DNA of 64,000 nt from Kistimonas sp964291485 (GTDB taxonomy: Bacteria; Pseudomonadota; Gammaproteobacteria; Pseudomonadales; Endozoicomonadaceae): NCBI GenBank assembly GCA_964291485.2, contig OZ220224.1, positions 4,030,001-4,094,000 of the forward strand, given 5' to 3'. The translations under genes were made by a program, and so were the position numbers. How positions within the stretch are numbered: the stretch's first letter is position 1; every line of letters begins with the position of its first letter. This document shows, in pieces, positions 44,179-53,293 of this stretch. Under the pieces are notes generated by a model, which was given only the letters and a program-made list of their open reading frames with translations, searched no databases and was not told where the DNA came from.

Positions 44179-45993
44179 ATGACCAGCACCATCCCTCAGG
44201 ATAGACCCTCCACACCGTTGCTGGACACCGTCAATCTACCAAAAGATTTACGTCGTTTACCTCAACAGCAACTGCCGGTACTGGCTAAGGAATTACGCAA
44301 CTTCCTCCTGTACACCGTCGGGCAGACTGGGGGCCACCTGGGGGCAGGCCTGGGCGTAGTTGAGTTAACCATTGCACTGCATTATGTCTTTAATACACCG
44401 GATGACCGGTTGGTCTGGGATGTAGGTCACCAGTGTTACCCACACAAAATCCTGACCGGACGACGTGAGCAGATGGCCACCCTGCGCCAGCGTGATGGTC
44501 TCTGTGGATTTCCTGATCGTTCAGAAAGTGCCTATGACTGTTTTGGCACCGGCCATTCGAGCACCTCGGTCAGCGCTGCGCTCGGCATGGCTATTGCGCT
44601 GACAGCAAAGGATCGTGAACGACAGGCTATCGCCGTCATTGGCGATGGCGCCATGACCGCCGGCCAGGCCTTTGAAGCCCTGAATCATGCCGCCTGTGTC
44701 AACGCCAACATTCTGGTCATACTGAACGACAATGACATGTCGATTTCTCCCAGTGTTGGCATGCTGGCCCGATACCTGCGCGGGATTGAGATTTCACGCA
44801 CCGCCCAGAATCCTGAATATTCATCGCCTGTCCTGTTCGAAGATCAGGGCTTTGCCTATACCGGTCCGATCGATGGTCACAATCTTGAGCAACTGATTGA
44901 AACGCTGTCATCGTTAAAACAGCAAACCGGCCCCCGACTGCTGCATATTGTCACTCGAAAAGGCAAAGGGTATCCCGCCGCCGAAGAGGACCCTGTTGGC
45001 TACCATGCCCTGACCAAGATCATGCCGGCAAAGACAGAACCAAAACCCAAAAAACCGACTTTCGCCAACATTTTTGGTCAATGGCTATGCCATACAGCAG
45101 CACAGGACCCGCGCCTCTATGGCATTACCCCGGCGATGCGTGAAGGTTCTGACCTGGTGCGTTTTTCACAGCAGTTTCCCGACCGCTATTTCGATGTCGC
45201 CATTGCAGAACAACATTCCGTCACGTTTGCAGCAGGTCTTGCCTGTGAAGGCATGAAACCTGTACTGGCTATTTATTCCACGTTTCTGCAGCGGGGCTAT
45301 GACCAGCTAATCCACGATGTGGCCCTGCAAAATCTTGATGTTTTGTTTGCCATCGACCGAGCAGGCCTGGTCGGTGAAGATGGCCCGACCCACCATGGCG
45401 CCTTTGATATCGCTTACCTGCGCTGCATTCCCAATATGGTCATTATGACCCCTAGTAGTGAACAGGAGCTGTGGTTAATGCTGAATACCGGCTATCAGCG
45501 TGCTGGGCCAATAGCCGTCCGTTATCCAAGAGGCAGTGGTAATGGGTTACCTGTAGAGCAAACCATCGAAGTGCTGTCGTTTGGCAAAGGGCGAATTACA
45601 CGACAAGGACAGGATGTTGCACTACTCGTCTTCGGCGCTTTACACAATGAAGCCTTGGCTGCTGCAGAAAAACTGAACGCCAGCGTGGCGGATATGCGCT
45701 TTGCCAAACCACTGGATCATGAACTCATTAACCGTCTGGCCAGCAGCCATAAATGGCTTGTTACGATTGAGGACGGCATCATAGCCGGTGGTGCAGGATC
45801 CGGCGTTCAAGCTTGCCTGAATGTTAATGGAATAACCCTGAACAAGGATTGTAATTTGCTGAAACTGGGATTACCGGATCAGTTTATTCATCACACTTCA
45901 CGGAAAGAGCAACTGCAGCTGTGCTCACTGGACAGTACCGGTATTTATTACCAGGTAACACAATGGAAAAACAAACATATGCATTCAGTATGA
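44179..45993 (+). CDS. dxs: 1-deoxy-D-xylulose-5-phosphate synthase
   Basis: Thiamine-diphosphate enzyme that condenses pyruvate and glyceraldehyde-3-phosphate, the entry to the MEP isoprenoid pathway and to thiamine and B6. The 604 residues show VGQTGGHLGAGLGVVELT (about 46-63), the ThDP motif GDGAMTAGQAFEALN (about 155-169) and FAIDRAGLVGEDGPTHHG (about 394-411). It lies directly after ispA, so precursor supply and use are encoded together. The end is followed four bases later by the convergent stop of the effector-like gene. Confidence 0.97.
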   Translation: MTSTIPQDRPSTPLLDTVNLPKDLRRLPQQQLPVLAKELRNFLLYTVGQTGGHLGAGLGVVELTIALHYVFNTPDDRLVWDVGHQCYPHKILTGRREQMATLRQRDGLCGFPDRSESAYDCFGTGHSSTSVSAALGMAIALTAKDRERQAIAVIGDGAMTAGQAFEALNHAACVNANILVILNDNDMSISPSVGMLARYLRGIEISRTAQNPEYSSPVLFEDQGFAYTGPIDGHNLEQLIETLSSLKQQTGPRLLHIVTRKGKGYPAAEEDPVGYHALTKIMPAKTEPKPKKPTFANIFGQWLCHTAAQDPRLYGITPAMREGSDLVRFSQQFPDRYFDVAIAEQHSVTFAAGLACEGMKPVLAIYSTFLQRGYDQLIHDVALQNLDVLFAIDRAGLVGEDGPTHHGAFDIAYLRCIPNMVIMTPSSEQELWLMLNTGYQRAGPIAVRYPRGSGNGLPVEQTIEVLSFGKGRITRQGQDVALLVFGALHNEALAAAEKLNASVADMRFAKPLDHELINRLASSHKWLVTIEDGIIAGGAGSGVQACLNVNGITLNKDCNLLKLGLPDQFIHHTSRKEQLQLCSLDSTGIYYQVTQWKNKHMHSV

Positions 45994-45997
45994 AACG

Positions 45998-47152
45998 CTA
46001 GCGCACAACCACTTGAATCTCTGGAGATATGTAACCGTGCTCTGCTTCACCAGGGTCATCTGAAGTCTGAGCATAACGTTCTAATGAACATTGAATATAA
46101 GCACGAAGTAATTCTGGAATGCTCTGGAAATATTCCCGTACATGTTCTTCCGGTGCAGAAATGCTATTAGCAAAGTCGCCAATATAACGGTCATCTAACA
46201 TATTTTGTTCTATTTGCCCGGCAGCCCTCATCATAGAAGAACGTAACGGCTGCAGTGGTCTCTGCTCAATCAGTGATGGAGCATCTTCTATATCATCAAA
46301 TAACTTCACCCACCAGGGATGGCGGTGTGGCATATTCTGTAACCTGAGTTCTTCAATACGATTTTCGATATCGCCAATATAACCTCCGGCAATGAATCGA
46401 CGATATTCATACCTACTCATAAACCCACATGTAGACAACGCTGTAACCGATGCACATCCAGGAATAAAAAATTTCGAAAACGTAGTAATGTCGACGGCTT
46501 CCTCATGGCCAGATGATTGTGCAAACCAGATAATTGCGCAGACTACACCACCAAAAAAGCCACCGAGACATCCGGAACCGAACGTTGCCAACAGTGTATC
46601 AACCACCGCCCTTAAGCACCCGCGATAACAAGCTCTTAGCGCTTGAACCTTGGTAAGACCAGCAAAAAACAGCGCATCATTGAACGACCATTCCAGCTCA
46701 CAGGCACGTCTGACAACCTGTAACGTACCCGGGCTGACAGAAAGCGTTAAGAACTCAAGATTATCACCATTATTGATATCTACAGATTGTTCAGGGTATG
46801 AGTCATTGCGCCCCGGATCTTGTGTGACATCTACTGACGATGAAGACACAGATATTTCTAAGGTACTCTTTCGATCTTCTGACAAGGGATCTGATTCATA
46901 GACCTTTCCTTCGACATCCGGATTGGCTGAGATTGAAATTTTGCGTCCTGCAATCTGAACCCGGTCATCACTTCTGGTCAGCCTTCTTATTTGCGAGCGG
47001 GTATTCAGCAAAGAATCGAAAAATTCAATCCTCTCTGCCACCAAGCCCCGGGGAATTTTCCTATTGTTATCGTCATTACGCAGACGTGCATTTTGATCTT
47101 GCCGCTCCGCTGAACGGGCATAGCCGGGACTTTGATTTACTTGATAGGCCAT
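45998..47152 (-). CDS. Membrane protein of unknown function, second candidate effector
   Basis: A 384-residue protein that is not in the usual dxs-ribA neighbourhood. The first 140 residues are hydrophilic, Arg/Asp/Ser-rich and probably disordered, with no Sec signal. Two hydrophobic segments follow: about 183-211, Gly-rich (FGSGCLGGFFGGVVCAIIWF), and about 226-246. A helical C-terminus follows. This plan (disordered N-terminus, Gly-rich membrane hairpin, helical tail) resembles the 776-residue protein at 33.5-35.8 kb and known host-membrane effectors. AGGG near the ATG supports the start. Function is not known. Confidence 0.6.
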   Translation of the reverse strand: MAYQVNQSPGYARSAERQDQNARLRNDDNNRKIPRGLVAERIEFFDSLLNTRSQIRRLTRSDDRVQIAGRKISISANPDVEGKVYESDPLSEDRKSTLEISVSSSSVDVTQDPGRNDSYPEQSVDINNGDNLEFLTLSVSPGTLQVVRRACELEWSFNDALFFAGLTKVQALRACYRGCLRAVVDTLLATFGSGCLGGFFGGVVCAIIWFAQSSGHEEAVDITTFSKFFIPGCASVTALSTCGFMSRYEYRRFIAGGYIGDIENRIEELRLQNMPHRHPWWVKLFDDIEDAPSLIEQRPLQPLRSSMMRAAGQIEQNMLDDRYIGDFANSISAPEEHVREYFQSIPELLRAYIQCSLERYAQTSDDPGEAEHGYISPEIQVVVR

Positions 47153-47338
47153 CGTTCAGCCCTGTATGAACCGCAGAATCCATAATGATGACAGTCCCAT
47201 GTTCAAGGCCGATTATCTATAACAACACACAAAGGCAGGATAACAATGAGTCACTAGGAAATATTGACTAAAGAGAGGTTAAACAGGCGCACCATTCCCT
47301 GGGCGCCGGGAGATATCAGAGAATACCTGGTTAGCTAA

Positions 47339-47932
47339 TCAGGCATTGTTGTATAGATGGCCTAATTTCCAGACCTTGGTCGACAGATAACGTTCGTTAT
47401 GGGGATTCTGGCCCGTCTGCAAAGGCACACGCTCAACAACATCAATATCCTGCTGTCGCAGCGCTTCTACCTTGCGCGGGTTATTGGTCATCAATCGCAG
47501 CTTGTTAATACCCAGGTGATTAAGCATGGGACTGCACATATCATAGGTACGCAGATCAGGCGCAAAACCGAGTTGTTCGTTTGCTTCGACAGTATCAGCC
47601 CCGGCATCCTGCAGATGGTATGCTCGCACTTTATTCAACAACCCAATACCACGACCTTCCTGTCGCAAATAAAGCAACACGCCCTGCCCTTGTTCTGCAA
47701 TAGACTTAAGCGCCGCCTGAAGCTGTGCGCCACAGTCGCAACGCATGCTGAACAACGCATCCCCCGTCAGGCACTCTGAGTGCACACGGGCCAAGACTGG
47801 CTCACCGGTATTGAATTCCCCCATCGTCAACGCCAAATGCTCTTTCCCCGTAGCACGATCTTCAAAGCCATGCATGCTGAACGTGCCGAAAGGGGTGGGC
47901 AACCTGGATGACGCAATAAAAACGACAGACAC
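47339..47932 (-). CDS. ribA: GTP cyclohydrolase II
   Basis: Opens the GTP ring for the first committed step of riboflavin synthesis. The 197-residue protein starts at a GTG (MSVVFIASSRLPTP) with GAGGAA eight bases upstream. The zinc motif CLTGDALFSMRCDCG gives the three Cys ligands (about residues 54, 65 and 67), followed by EGRGIGLLNKVRAYHLQ and NNPRKVEAL. The RibBA protein at 51.4-52.5 kb lacks these cysteines, so this is the working GTP cyclohydrolase II. Confidence 0.96.
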   Translation of the reverse strand: MSVVFIASSRLPTPFGTFSMHGFEDRATGKEHLALTMGEFNTGEPVLARVHSECLTGDALFSMRCDCGAQLQAALKSIAEQGQGVLLYLRQEGRGIGLLNKVRAYHLQDAGADTVEANEQLGFAPDLRTYDMCSPMLNHLGINKLRLMTNNPRKVEALRQQDIDVVERVPLQTGQNPHNERYLSTKVWKLGHLYNNA

Positions 47933-48057
47933 TCCACGTTCCTCAACTTCTCGTGCGGAAACGCATTGTAACAGCAGGATAAAACTCAGGCGAGAAAGGA
48001 TAGCCTAACCGGCTAAATATTCAGCTTCGCATCAGAGAGATATTCGCAGGAATGAGG

Positions 48058-48711
48058 TCAGAACTTCGCCTCAAGATAAAGCACATCGCCTTCATCACGC
48101 ATTTTCACCTTACGCAGAAAGCTCATGCCCAGCAGGATAATGGTGGGGAAATCGCCCTCATGAATGGCCGCATCAACATTACGCACAGTCAGGCCGTCAA
48201 TACTGACCGATTTGAGTTGTACCAGAAAACCACGAACCTGACCACTGGCTGTTGAGATCGCAATAGGCTCACCGTTTTTATACTCAACACCCAACGCATT
48301 GGCATGCTTAGAACTCATCCCAACCGCCGTAGCACCGGTATCAACAACCATATCGGCCAAACGCCCATTCACCAGCGCTTTCACATAATAATGACCATCA
48401 TTATCCCGGAAAATTTTGATCGTTTTTTTACTGGATTCTTTATAACCATTGCTGGCCTGGCGGGACAATGGAAATTCACGAGCCTGACCATCAACCCGCA
48501 AAACGGCGCGGGTACCATCAACAGACAACAATTTGACGCCTCCAGGGCCGGTATTGCCCACTTTCAGCATCACTTGCCGTCCCTCAATGATAACAATCGC
48601 GGCACCAGGAAAGAGGCCAACCACCTGGACCATCACAGCTTGAACACTGGCGGAAAACAAAACGCCGACCAAACCCATTACTGAAATCAACGACCTTATT
48701 GTTGTTAGCAA
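48058..48711 (-). CDS. Retropepsin-like aspartic protease family protein (TIGR02281 type)
   Basis: A 217-residue secreted or membrane-attached protein. The start is a TTG (MLTTIRSLISVMG) with AGAGGA upstream, giving a signal peptide to about residue 25; an ATG eleven codons later would shorten it. A single aspartic-protease half with the catalytic VDTGATAVGMSS motif lies at about 122-133, followed by AIHEGDFPTIILLGMSFL. One-domain retropepsins act as dimers. The substrate is unknown. It is inserted between ribA and pgpA. Confidence 0.85.
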   Translation of the reverse strand: MLTTIRSLISVMGLVGVLFSASVQAVMVQVVGLFPGAAIVIIEGRQVMLKVGNTGPGGVKLLSVDGTRAVLRVDGQAREFPLSRQASNGYKESSKKTIKIFRDNDGHYYVKALVNGRLADMVVDTGATAVGMSSKHANALGVEYKNGEPIAISTASGQVRGFLVQLKSVSIDGLTVRNVDAAIHEGDFPTIILLGMSFLRKVKMRDEGDVLYLEAKF

Positions 48712-48792
48712 TGTGCAATCCTCTTGCCCAGCACGACTATTCCACGCGTTTTAATAGTCCGTTTCTATAAGGATAAAGAATAGTATGTCTTA

Positions 48793-49275
48793 TTACGCTA
48801 TCACGAAAACAATTACCTGCATCACTATGAAAGCATATAACCCGGCAATCAGATCATCCACCATAATCCCCATACCACCAGGGATACGCCTGTCAGCCAG
48901 GGAGATCGGCCAAGGCTTCCAGATATCAAACAGTCTGAACAGGATAAATCCTAGGATAATCCAGAACCAGCCCGAAGGCGCCGCCAGCATTGTCAGCCAA
49001 TAACCGCAGAATTCATCCCAGACAATACCGGGGTGATCATGAACCCCCAAGTCCTTCGCGGTTTTACCGCAGAGCCAGATACCCAATAGCGACGCCAGCA
49101 CCAGCACCAGCGCATACATTGGCAAAGACAAATAGGATAACAGCAGATACAGGGGAATTGCTGCCAGTGTCCCGAATGTACCGGGTGCTTTGGGGGCTAG
49201 ACCGGAGCCCAGACCGAACGCCAGGAAGTGAACAGGATTGGACAGCCTTATGGGAATAGACAAAGGGGGAATCAC
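48793..49275 (-). CDS. pgpA: Phosphatidylglycerophosphatase A
   Basis: Inner-membrane phosphatase that makes phosphatidylglycerol. The 160-residue protein starts at a GTG (MIPPLSIPIRLSNPVHFLAFG) and has the family motifs FGSGLAPKAPGTFGTLAAIP-like (about 21-39), IVWDEFCGYWLTML (about 84-97) and a late GGMGIMVDDLIAG with acidic metal ligands. Four hydrophobic helices are visible. It follows thiL by about 34 bases, the conserved order. Confidence 0.95.
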   Translation of the reverse strand: MIPPLSIPIRLSNPVHFLAFGLGSGLAPKAPGTFGTLAAIPLYLLLSYLSLPMYALVLVLASLLGIWLCGKTAKDLGVHDHPGIVWDEFCGYWLTMLAAPSGWFWIILGFILFRLFDIWKPWPISLADRRIPGGMGIMVDDLIAGLYAFIVMQVIVFVIA

Positions 49276-49309
49276 TCCATTCGCTCAGTTGTTGGCAGGA
49301 CCGTCATTA

Positions 49310-50275
49310 TCAGGAAAAATGCCGGAACCCTCCTTTCGTCGGGTCAATAAGCTGACCATCAAGACGAATGCCGGGTTGTTCCACGATGGTACCTATGGCC
49401 ACAATCGGTACAGGCGCTTGATGTTCTGCAATCGCAGCAGCCGGCGCAGTAAAACAAAGCTCATAATCGTCACCGGCTGTCAGCGCCAGTGAAAGAGCCT
49501 GCTCTTTAGAATAAAGCGCACACAAGGCTTCAGACAGTGGTAAGGCGCTCGAATTCAACGCTGCCCCGCATCCACTGGCACGCAGAATATGGCCAAGGTC
49601 GCCCAACAGGCCATCCGATATATCAATCGCGGCTGTAGCACCCTGCTCTGCCAGCCATTGTCCCAATGCTAAACGGGGTTGCGGTCGGTAATAACGCTCA
49701 AGCAATGCAAACTCACTGGCATTTTTGCCTTCATTGATACCTGCACCTTGTAGAACCAGGGGCAAAGCACCGCCCGCATCACCCAGCGTGCCACTGACAT
49801 AGACCGTATCACCGGGACGTGCGCCACTGCGCAGCAACTCGCTACCCGCAGATACAATGCCTTGAACATGGAGGGAGATTGTCAGTGGCCCACGCGTCGT
49901 ATCACCACCGACCAGCGGAATACCACAACGTTTAGCAAGACCAGCCATACCCCGACAGAAACCGTCCAGCCAAGTAGTATCTGCACTGGGTAACGTTAGC
50001 GCGAGGAAGAAACTGTGGGGCCTGGCGCCCATGGCTGCCAGATCACTGACACTGACAGCCAGCGCCCGCCAGCCGAGCAGAGCCGGATCAATACCGGCAG
50101 GGAAGTGGACACCCTCAACGAGGGTGTCAATGCTTTGCACCAGTTGCCATCCGTTCGGTACAGACACCACGGAGCAGTCATCACCAATGCCTACGACCAC
50201 ACCACCTTCGCAACCGGGTTGGCCGGTCAATGCAGGCTGGTTGAAGTAACGGGCAATCAGGTCAAACTCGTTCAT
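49310..50275 (-). CDS. thiL: Thiamine-monophosphate kinase
   Basis: Phosphorylates thiamine monophosphate to the active cofactor thiamine diphosphate, needed by Dxs among others. The 321 residues begin MNEFDLIARYFNQP. Typical motifs are GIGDDCSVV (about 30-38), TLVEGVHFPAGIDPALLGWRALAVSVSDLAAMGA, VGGDTTRGPLTISL and the late DISDGLLGDLGHIL. It sits between nusB and pgpA, 15 bases from nusB. Confidence 0.97.
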   Translation of the reverse strand: MNEFDLIARYFNQPALTGQPGCEGGVVVGIGDDCSVVSVPNGWQLVQSIDTLVEGVHFPAGIDPALLGWRALAVSVSDLAAMGARPHSFFLALTLPSADTTWLDGFCRGMAGLAKRCGIPLVGGDTTRGPLTISLHVQGIVSAGSELLRSGARPGDTVYVSGTLGDAGGALPLVLQGAGINEGKNASEFALLERYYRPQPRLALGQWLAEQGATAAIDISDGLLGDLGHILRASGCGAALNSSALPLSEALCALYSKEQALSLALTAGDDYELCFTAPAAAIAEHQAPVPIVAIGTIVEQPGIRLDGQLIDPTKGGFRHFS

Positions 50276-50290
50276 GGCATCCTGCCTGGA

Positions 50291-50764
50291 TCAGCGTGCG
50301 TTGCGGTTACGGAATTCCTTCACCTCGGCGGCACGCAGACGTGGCGCCAGCTTGTCCAGGATCCCGTTGATGTACTTGTGGGAATCCTGACCACCAAAGC
50401 GCTTGGCCAGTTCAATCCCTTCGTTGATGACTACACGGTAAGGCACATCGTGACGCTCCATCAACTCATAGCAGCCGATACGCAGTGCGGCACGCTCTAC
50501 AGGGTCCAGCTGTTCCAGTGAACGGTCCAACAGCGGTGCGATGGAGGTATCTATCTGGCTGGCGCTACGGGCAATACCCTGCAGCAGCTCACGGAAATAC
50601 CCTTCGTCCACCTTGGACATATCATTGTTCGCGCGGAACTGGACTTCAATCTCAGTGACGGACTCACCGGCCATCTGCCACTGGTACAACGCCTGCAGGG
50701 CCATTTCCCGCGCCTTGCGGCGCAGCTGCGGACGGCCCTTGCCGGCCTTGGGTTGATCGCTCAA
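50291..50764 (-). CDS. nusB: Transcription antitermination factor NusB
   Basis: Binds boxA RNA with NusE (S10) in rRNA antitermination. The 157 residues include RKAREMALQALYQWQMAG (about 16-33), DRSLEQLDPVERAALRIGCYELM and the C-terminal helix VINEGIELAKRFGGQDSHKYINGILDKLA. The start is a TTG with GGAG located in the end of ribH, so nusB is probably coupled to ribH. Conserved rib-nusB-thiL order. Confidence 0.96.
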   Translation of the reverse strand: MSDQPKAGKGRPQLRRKAREMALQALYQWQMAGESVTEIEVQFRANNDMSKVDEGYFRELLQGIARSASQIDTSIAPLLDRSLEQLDPVERAALRIGCYELMERHDVPYRVVINEGIELAKRFGGQDSHKYINGILDKLAPRLRAAEVKEFRNRNAR

Positions 50765-50765
50765 A

Positions 50766-51242
50766 TTACAACTCCAGATGCTTCAACAGGCTGACCATCT
50801 CGAACGCGGCCATGGCGGCTTCCTCGCCCTTGTTACCCATCTTGGTACCGGCCCGTTCAATCGCCTGTTCAATGGTATCGACAGTCAGCACGCCGAAGGA
50901 AACGGGCACTTCATGCTCCAGCATGACATTGGCCATTCCCTTCACGCACTCACCGGCTACAAAATCAAAATGCGGGGTACCGCCGCGGATCACCGCGCCC
51001 AGTGCCACCACCGCATCAAACTGTCCCTGCTTTGCCACCTTCTTCACCACCAGCGGCAGCTCGAAAGCGCCGGGGCAGCGAATCACGGTGATATTCGCTT
51101 CCGGAACCCCGTGGCGCTTCAGTGCATCAATCGCACCGTCAAGCAGGCTTTCAACCACGTAGGCGTTCCAGCGGGTAACCACGAGGGCATACTTGCCGTC
51201 GTTGCTGGTCAGTGTCCCTTCCAGGGTCTTGATTCCGGACAT
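50766..51242 (-). CDS. ribH: 6,7-dimethyl-8-ribityllumazine synthase
   Basis: Condenses the pyrimidine intermediate with 3,4-dihydroxybutanone 4-phosphate, the penultimate riboflavin step; forms large capsids or pentamers. The 158 residues contain VVTRWNAYVVESLLDGAI, CPGAFELPLVVKKVAKQ, VVALGAVIRGGTPHFDFV and SFGVLTVDTIEQAIERAG, the classic motifs. AAGGAG precedes the ATG. A palindrome lies in the gap before ribBA. Confidence 0.97.
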   Translation of the reverse strand: MSGIKTLEGTLTSNDGKYALVVTRWNAYVVESLLDGAIDALKRHGVPEANITVIRCPGAFELPLVVKKVAKQGQFDAVVALGAVIRGGTPHFDFVAGECVKGMANVMLEHEVPVSFGVLTVDTIEQAIERAGTKMGNKGEEAAMAAFEMVSLLKHLEL

Positions 51243-51353
51243 GAATGACTCCTTAAACGCTGATAAGCGCTAATAAGCAAAACCCGCCGCAACAAAGCCG
51301 CAGGTCACCGTAACCATGTTCTACCACCCTGCTAGCAGGGCGGTCATTTGTTA

Positions 51354-52457
51354 TTACTCACACGGGAGATATTCGACGATCTCCAGGTCGAATCCGGACA
51401 GCGCACCGAACTTCATCGGGGAACTCAGCAGTTTCATCTGCCCGACACCCTGATCCCGGAGGATCTGGGAGCCCGTTCCCACGGTCAGGTAAGCGCCCCC
51501 CGTATTGCGGTTCGCCTTACGCACCGGTTCCATGAACTGCTGCAGGCTGTCGCCCAACAGTGCATATTCGTCCGCATCCAGCAGTACCACGACGCCTTCA
51601 CCTTCTTTGGCGACCCGCGCCAGGGCGGCGGGCAGCGGCCAGCTGTTGCTGTCTTCTTTTCGTGCACCCAGCAGATCCCGGAAGGTCTCTGCCTGGTGCA
51701 CCCGAACCAGTGTCGGCCGGTCCTTGGTCGGATGCCCCATGGTCAACGCCAAGTGGGTCCGACCGGTAATGTTGTCGTCGTAGACGGTCATGCGGAAGTC
51801 ACCGTAAACGGTCTTCAGCGGTTGTTCGATCCGACGCTCAATGGTCTTTTCATGCATGATCCGGTAATGGATCAGATCTGCAATGGTACCGATCTTCAGG
51901 TTGTGCTTTTCAGCAAACAACTCCAGGTCCGGGCGGCGGGCCATGGTACCGTCTTCTTTCATGATTTCAATAATCGCCGCTGATGGCAGCAATCCTGCCA
52001 GACGCGCCAGGTCACACCCGGCCTCCGTATGGCCGGCACGACTCAGAACACCACCGGTCATAGCGCGCAGCGGGAAAATGTGACCGGGCTGCACAATATC
52101 TTCCGGACGGGAATTGCCATCAATGGCTACCCGAATCGTGTGGGCGCGATCCTGGGCGGAAATACCGGTGGTCACGCCACTCGCCGCCTCAATGGATACC
52201 GTAAAGGCCGTCCCCTGGGCTTCCCGGTTATCGCTGACCATCTGGTTCAGCTTCAGGTAATCGCACCGCTCACCGGTCAGGGTCATGCAGATCAGCCCGC
52301 GGGCTTCCTTGGCCATGAAATTGATGATTTCCGGCGTGACCTTCTCCGCGGCCACGATCAGGTCACCTTCATTTTCCCGGTCCTCATCATCCATCAGGAT
52401 GACCATTTTCCCCTGACGAATATCCTCGATGAGTTCTTCTACGGTATTCAATTGCAT
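51354..52457 (-). CDS. ribBA: RibBA: active DHBP synthase fused to a degenerate GTP cyclohydrolase II domain
   Basis: Makes 3,4-dihydroxy-2-butanone 4-phosphate from ribulose 5-phosphate. The N-terminal half (about 1-200) has DDEDRENEGDLIVAAE (about 23-38) and RAGHTEAGCDLARLAGL with the expected acidic ligands. The C-terminal half (about 205-365) resembles GTP cyclohydrolase II but lacks the CxxGDxxxxxxxxCxC zinc site; that stretch reads AETFRDLLGARKEDSNSW. It should therefore not open GTP, and the separate ribA at 47.3 kb supplies that activity, as in many Pseudomonas relatives. Confidence 0.95.
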   Translation of the reverse strand: MQLNTVEELIEDIRQGKMVILMDDEDRENEGDLIVAAEKVTPEIINFMAKEARGLICMTLTGERCDYLKLNQMVSDNREAQGTAFTVSIEAASGVTTGISAQDRAHTIRVAIDGNSRPEDIVQPGHIFPLRAMTGGVLSRAGHTEAGCDLARLAGLLPSAAIIEIMKEDGTMARRPDLELFAEKHNLKIGTIADLIHYRIMHEKTIERRIEQPLKTVYGDFRMTVYDDNITGRTHLALTMGHPTKDRPTLVRVHQAETFRDLLGARKEDSNSWPLPAALARVAKEGEGVVVLLDADEYALLGDSLQQFMEPVRKANRNTGGAYLTVGTGSQILRDQGVGQMKLLSSPMKFGALSGFDLEIVEYLPCE

Positions 52458-52546
52458 GCTTCTTTCCCGACTGGGTTAATTGCAGGCCTTGGCTCCGACC
52501 GATCTCCCGCTCCCTCAGGAGCCCCCCGGAGAACAGCAGAAAAGCC

Positions 52547-53239
52547 TCAGCGCATAAAACCGTGTTCTGCCAGAAAGGCTTCAGTCAGATGACCGGCTTT
52601 GCCATCCTGACCACCGGCGGCGACGCCACCCGCACCCTCCGGCGTTTGCCGTCCCTGCAGCAGTCGCTCCAGGTAACGGGCAATAATATCGACTTCGAGA
52701 TTCACCTGTGTTCCGGGCTGCCAACGCCGGATAGTGGTCTCCTGAGCGGTATGGGGCACGATATTGAGGTCAAAGCAGACGCCATCGACGGCATTGACGG
52801 TCAGGCTGACGCCGTCAACCGTGATGGAACCTTTCTCAGCAATATAGTGAGCAATCGCTGCCGGCGCTTCCACACGGTAACGCCAGGAACGGGCAGACTG
52901 CTCAATCATCCGGATCGTACCCACGCCATCCACGTGCCCACTGACAATATGGCCACCTAAACGGGAGGTTGGCATCATCGCTTTTTCCAGGTTGACCGAC
53001 GTACCGGGACCAACCGTCTTCAGCGCACTTCGCTCCAGGGTTTCCAGTGACACATCCGCCACAAACCCATCCCCCGGCAGCGCCACTGCCGTCAGGCAGA
53101 CACCATTGGTGGCAATACTGTCACCCAGCTGAACATCACCCAGGTCCAGTTTGCCAGTGGCCACTTCCAGACGAACATCACCGCCACGGCGCTCAAACCG
53201 ACGCACCTGGCCCACTGCCTGAATGATTCCCGTAAACAT
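52547..53239 (-). CDS. ribE: Riboflavin synthase, alpha subunit
   Basis: Dismutates two lumazines to riboflavin and the pyrimidine. The 230-residue protein shows two tandem lumazine-binding halves beginning MFTGIIQAVGQVRRFE and HIVSGHVDGVGTIRMIE, each with a TNGVCLTA or VDGVSLTV motif. A Gly-rich tail (TPEGAGGVAAGGQDGKAG) precedes the C-terminal ending. It lies between ribD and ribBA in the conserved order. Confidence 0.96.
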   Translation of the reverse strand: MFTGIIQAVGQVRRFERRGGDVRLEVATGKLDLGDVQLGDSIATNGVCLTAVALPGDGFVADVSLETLERSALKTVGPGTSVNLEKAMMPTSRLGGHIVSGHVDGVGTIRMIEQSARSWRYRVEAPAAIAHYIAEKGSITVDGVSLTVNAVDGVCFDLNIVPHTAQETTIRRWQPGTQVNLEVDIIARYLERLLQGRQTPEGAGGVAAGGQDGKAGHLTEAFLAEHGFMR

Positions 53240-53293
53240 CGTTACCCTGTCACTTCAATCGCGTTAGTTCGCCATGCATTTCGCTGCAGGCTG

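Noticed and set aside
52458..52546. FMN riboswitch upstream of ribBA
   Set aside because: The gap has no recognisable RFN-type conserved blocks and is too short.
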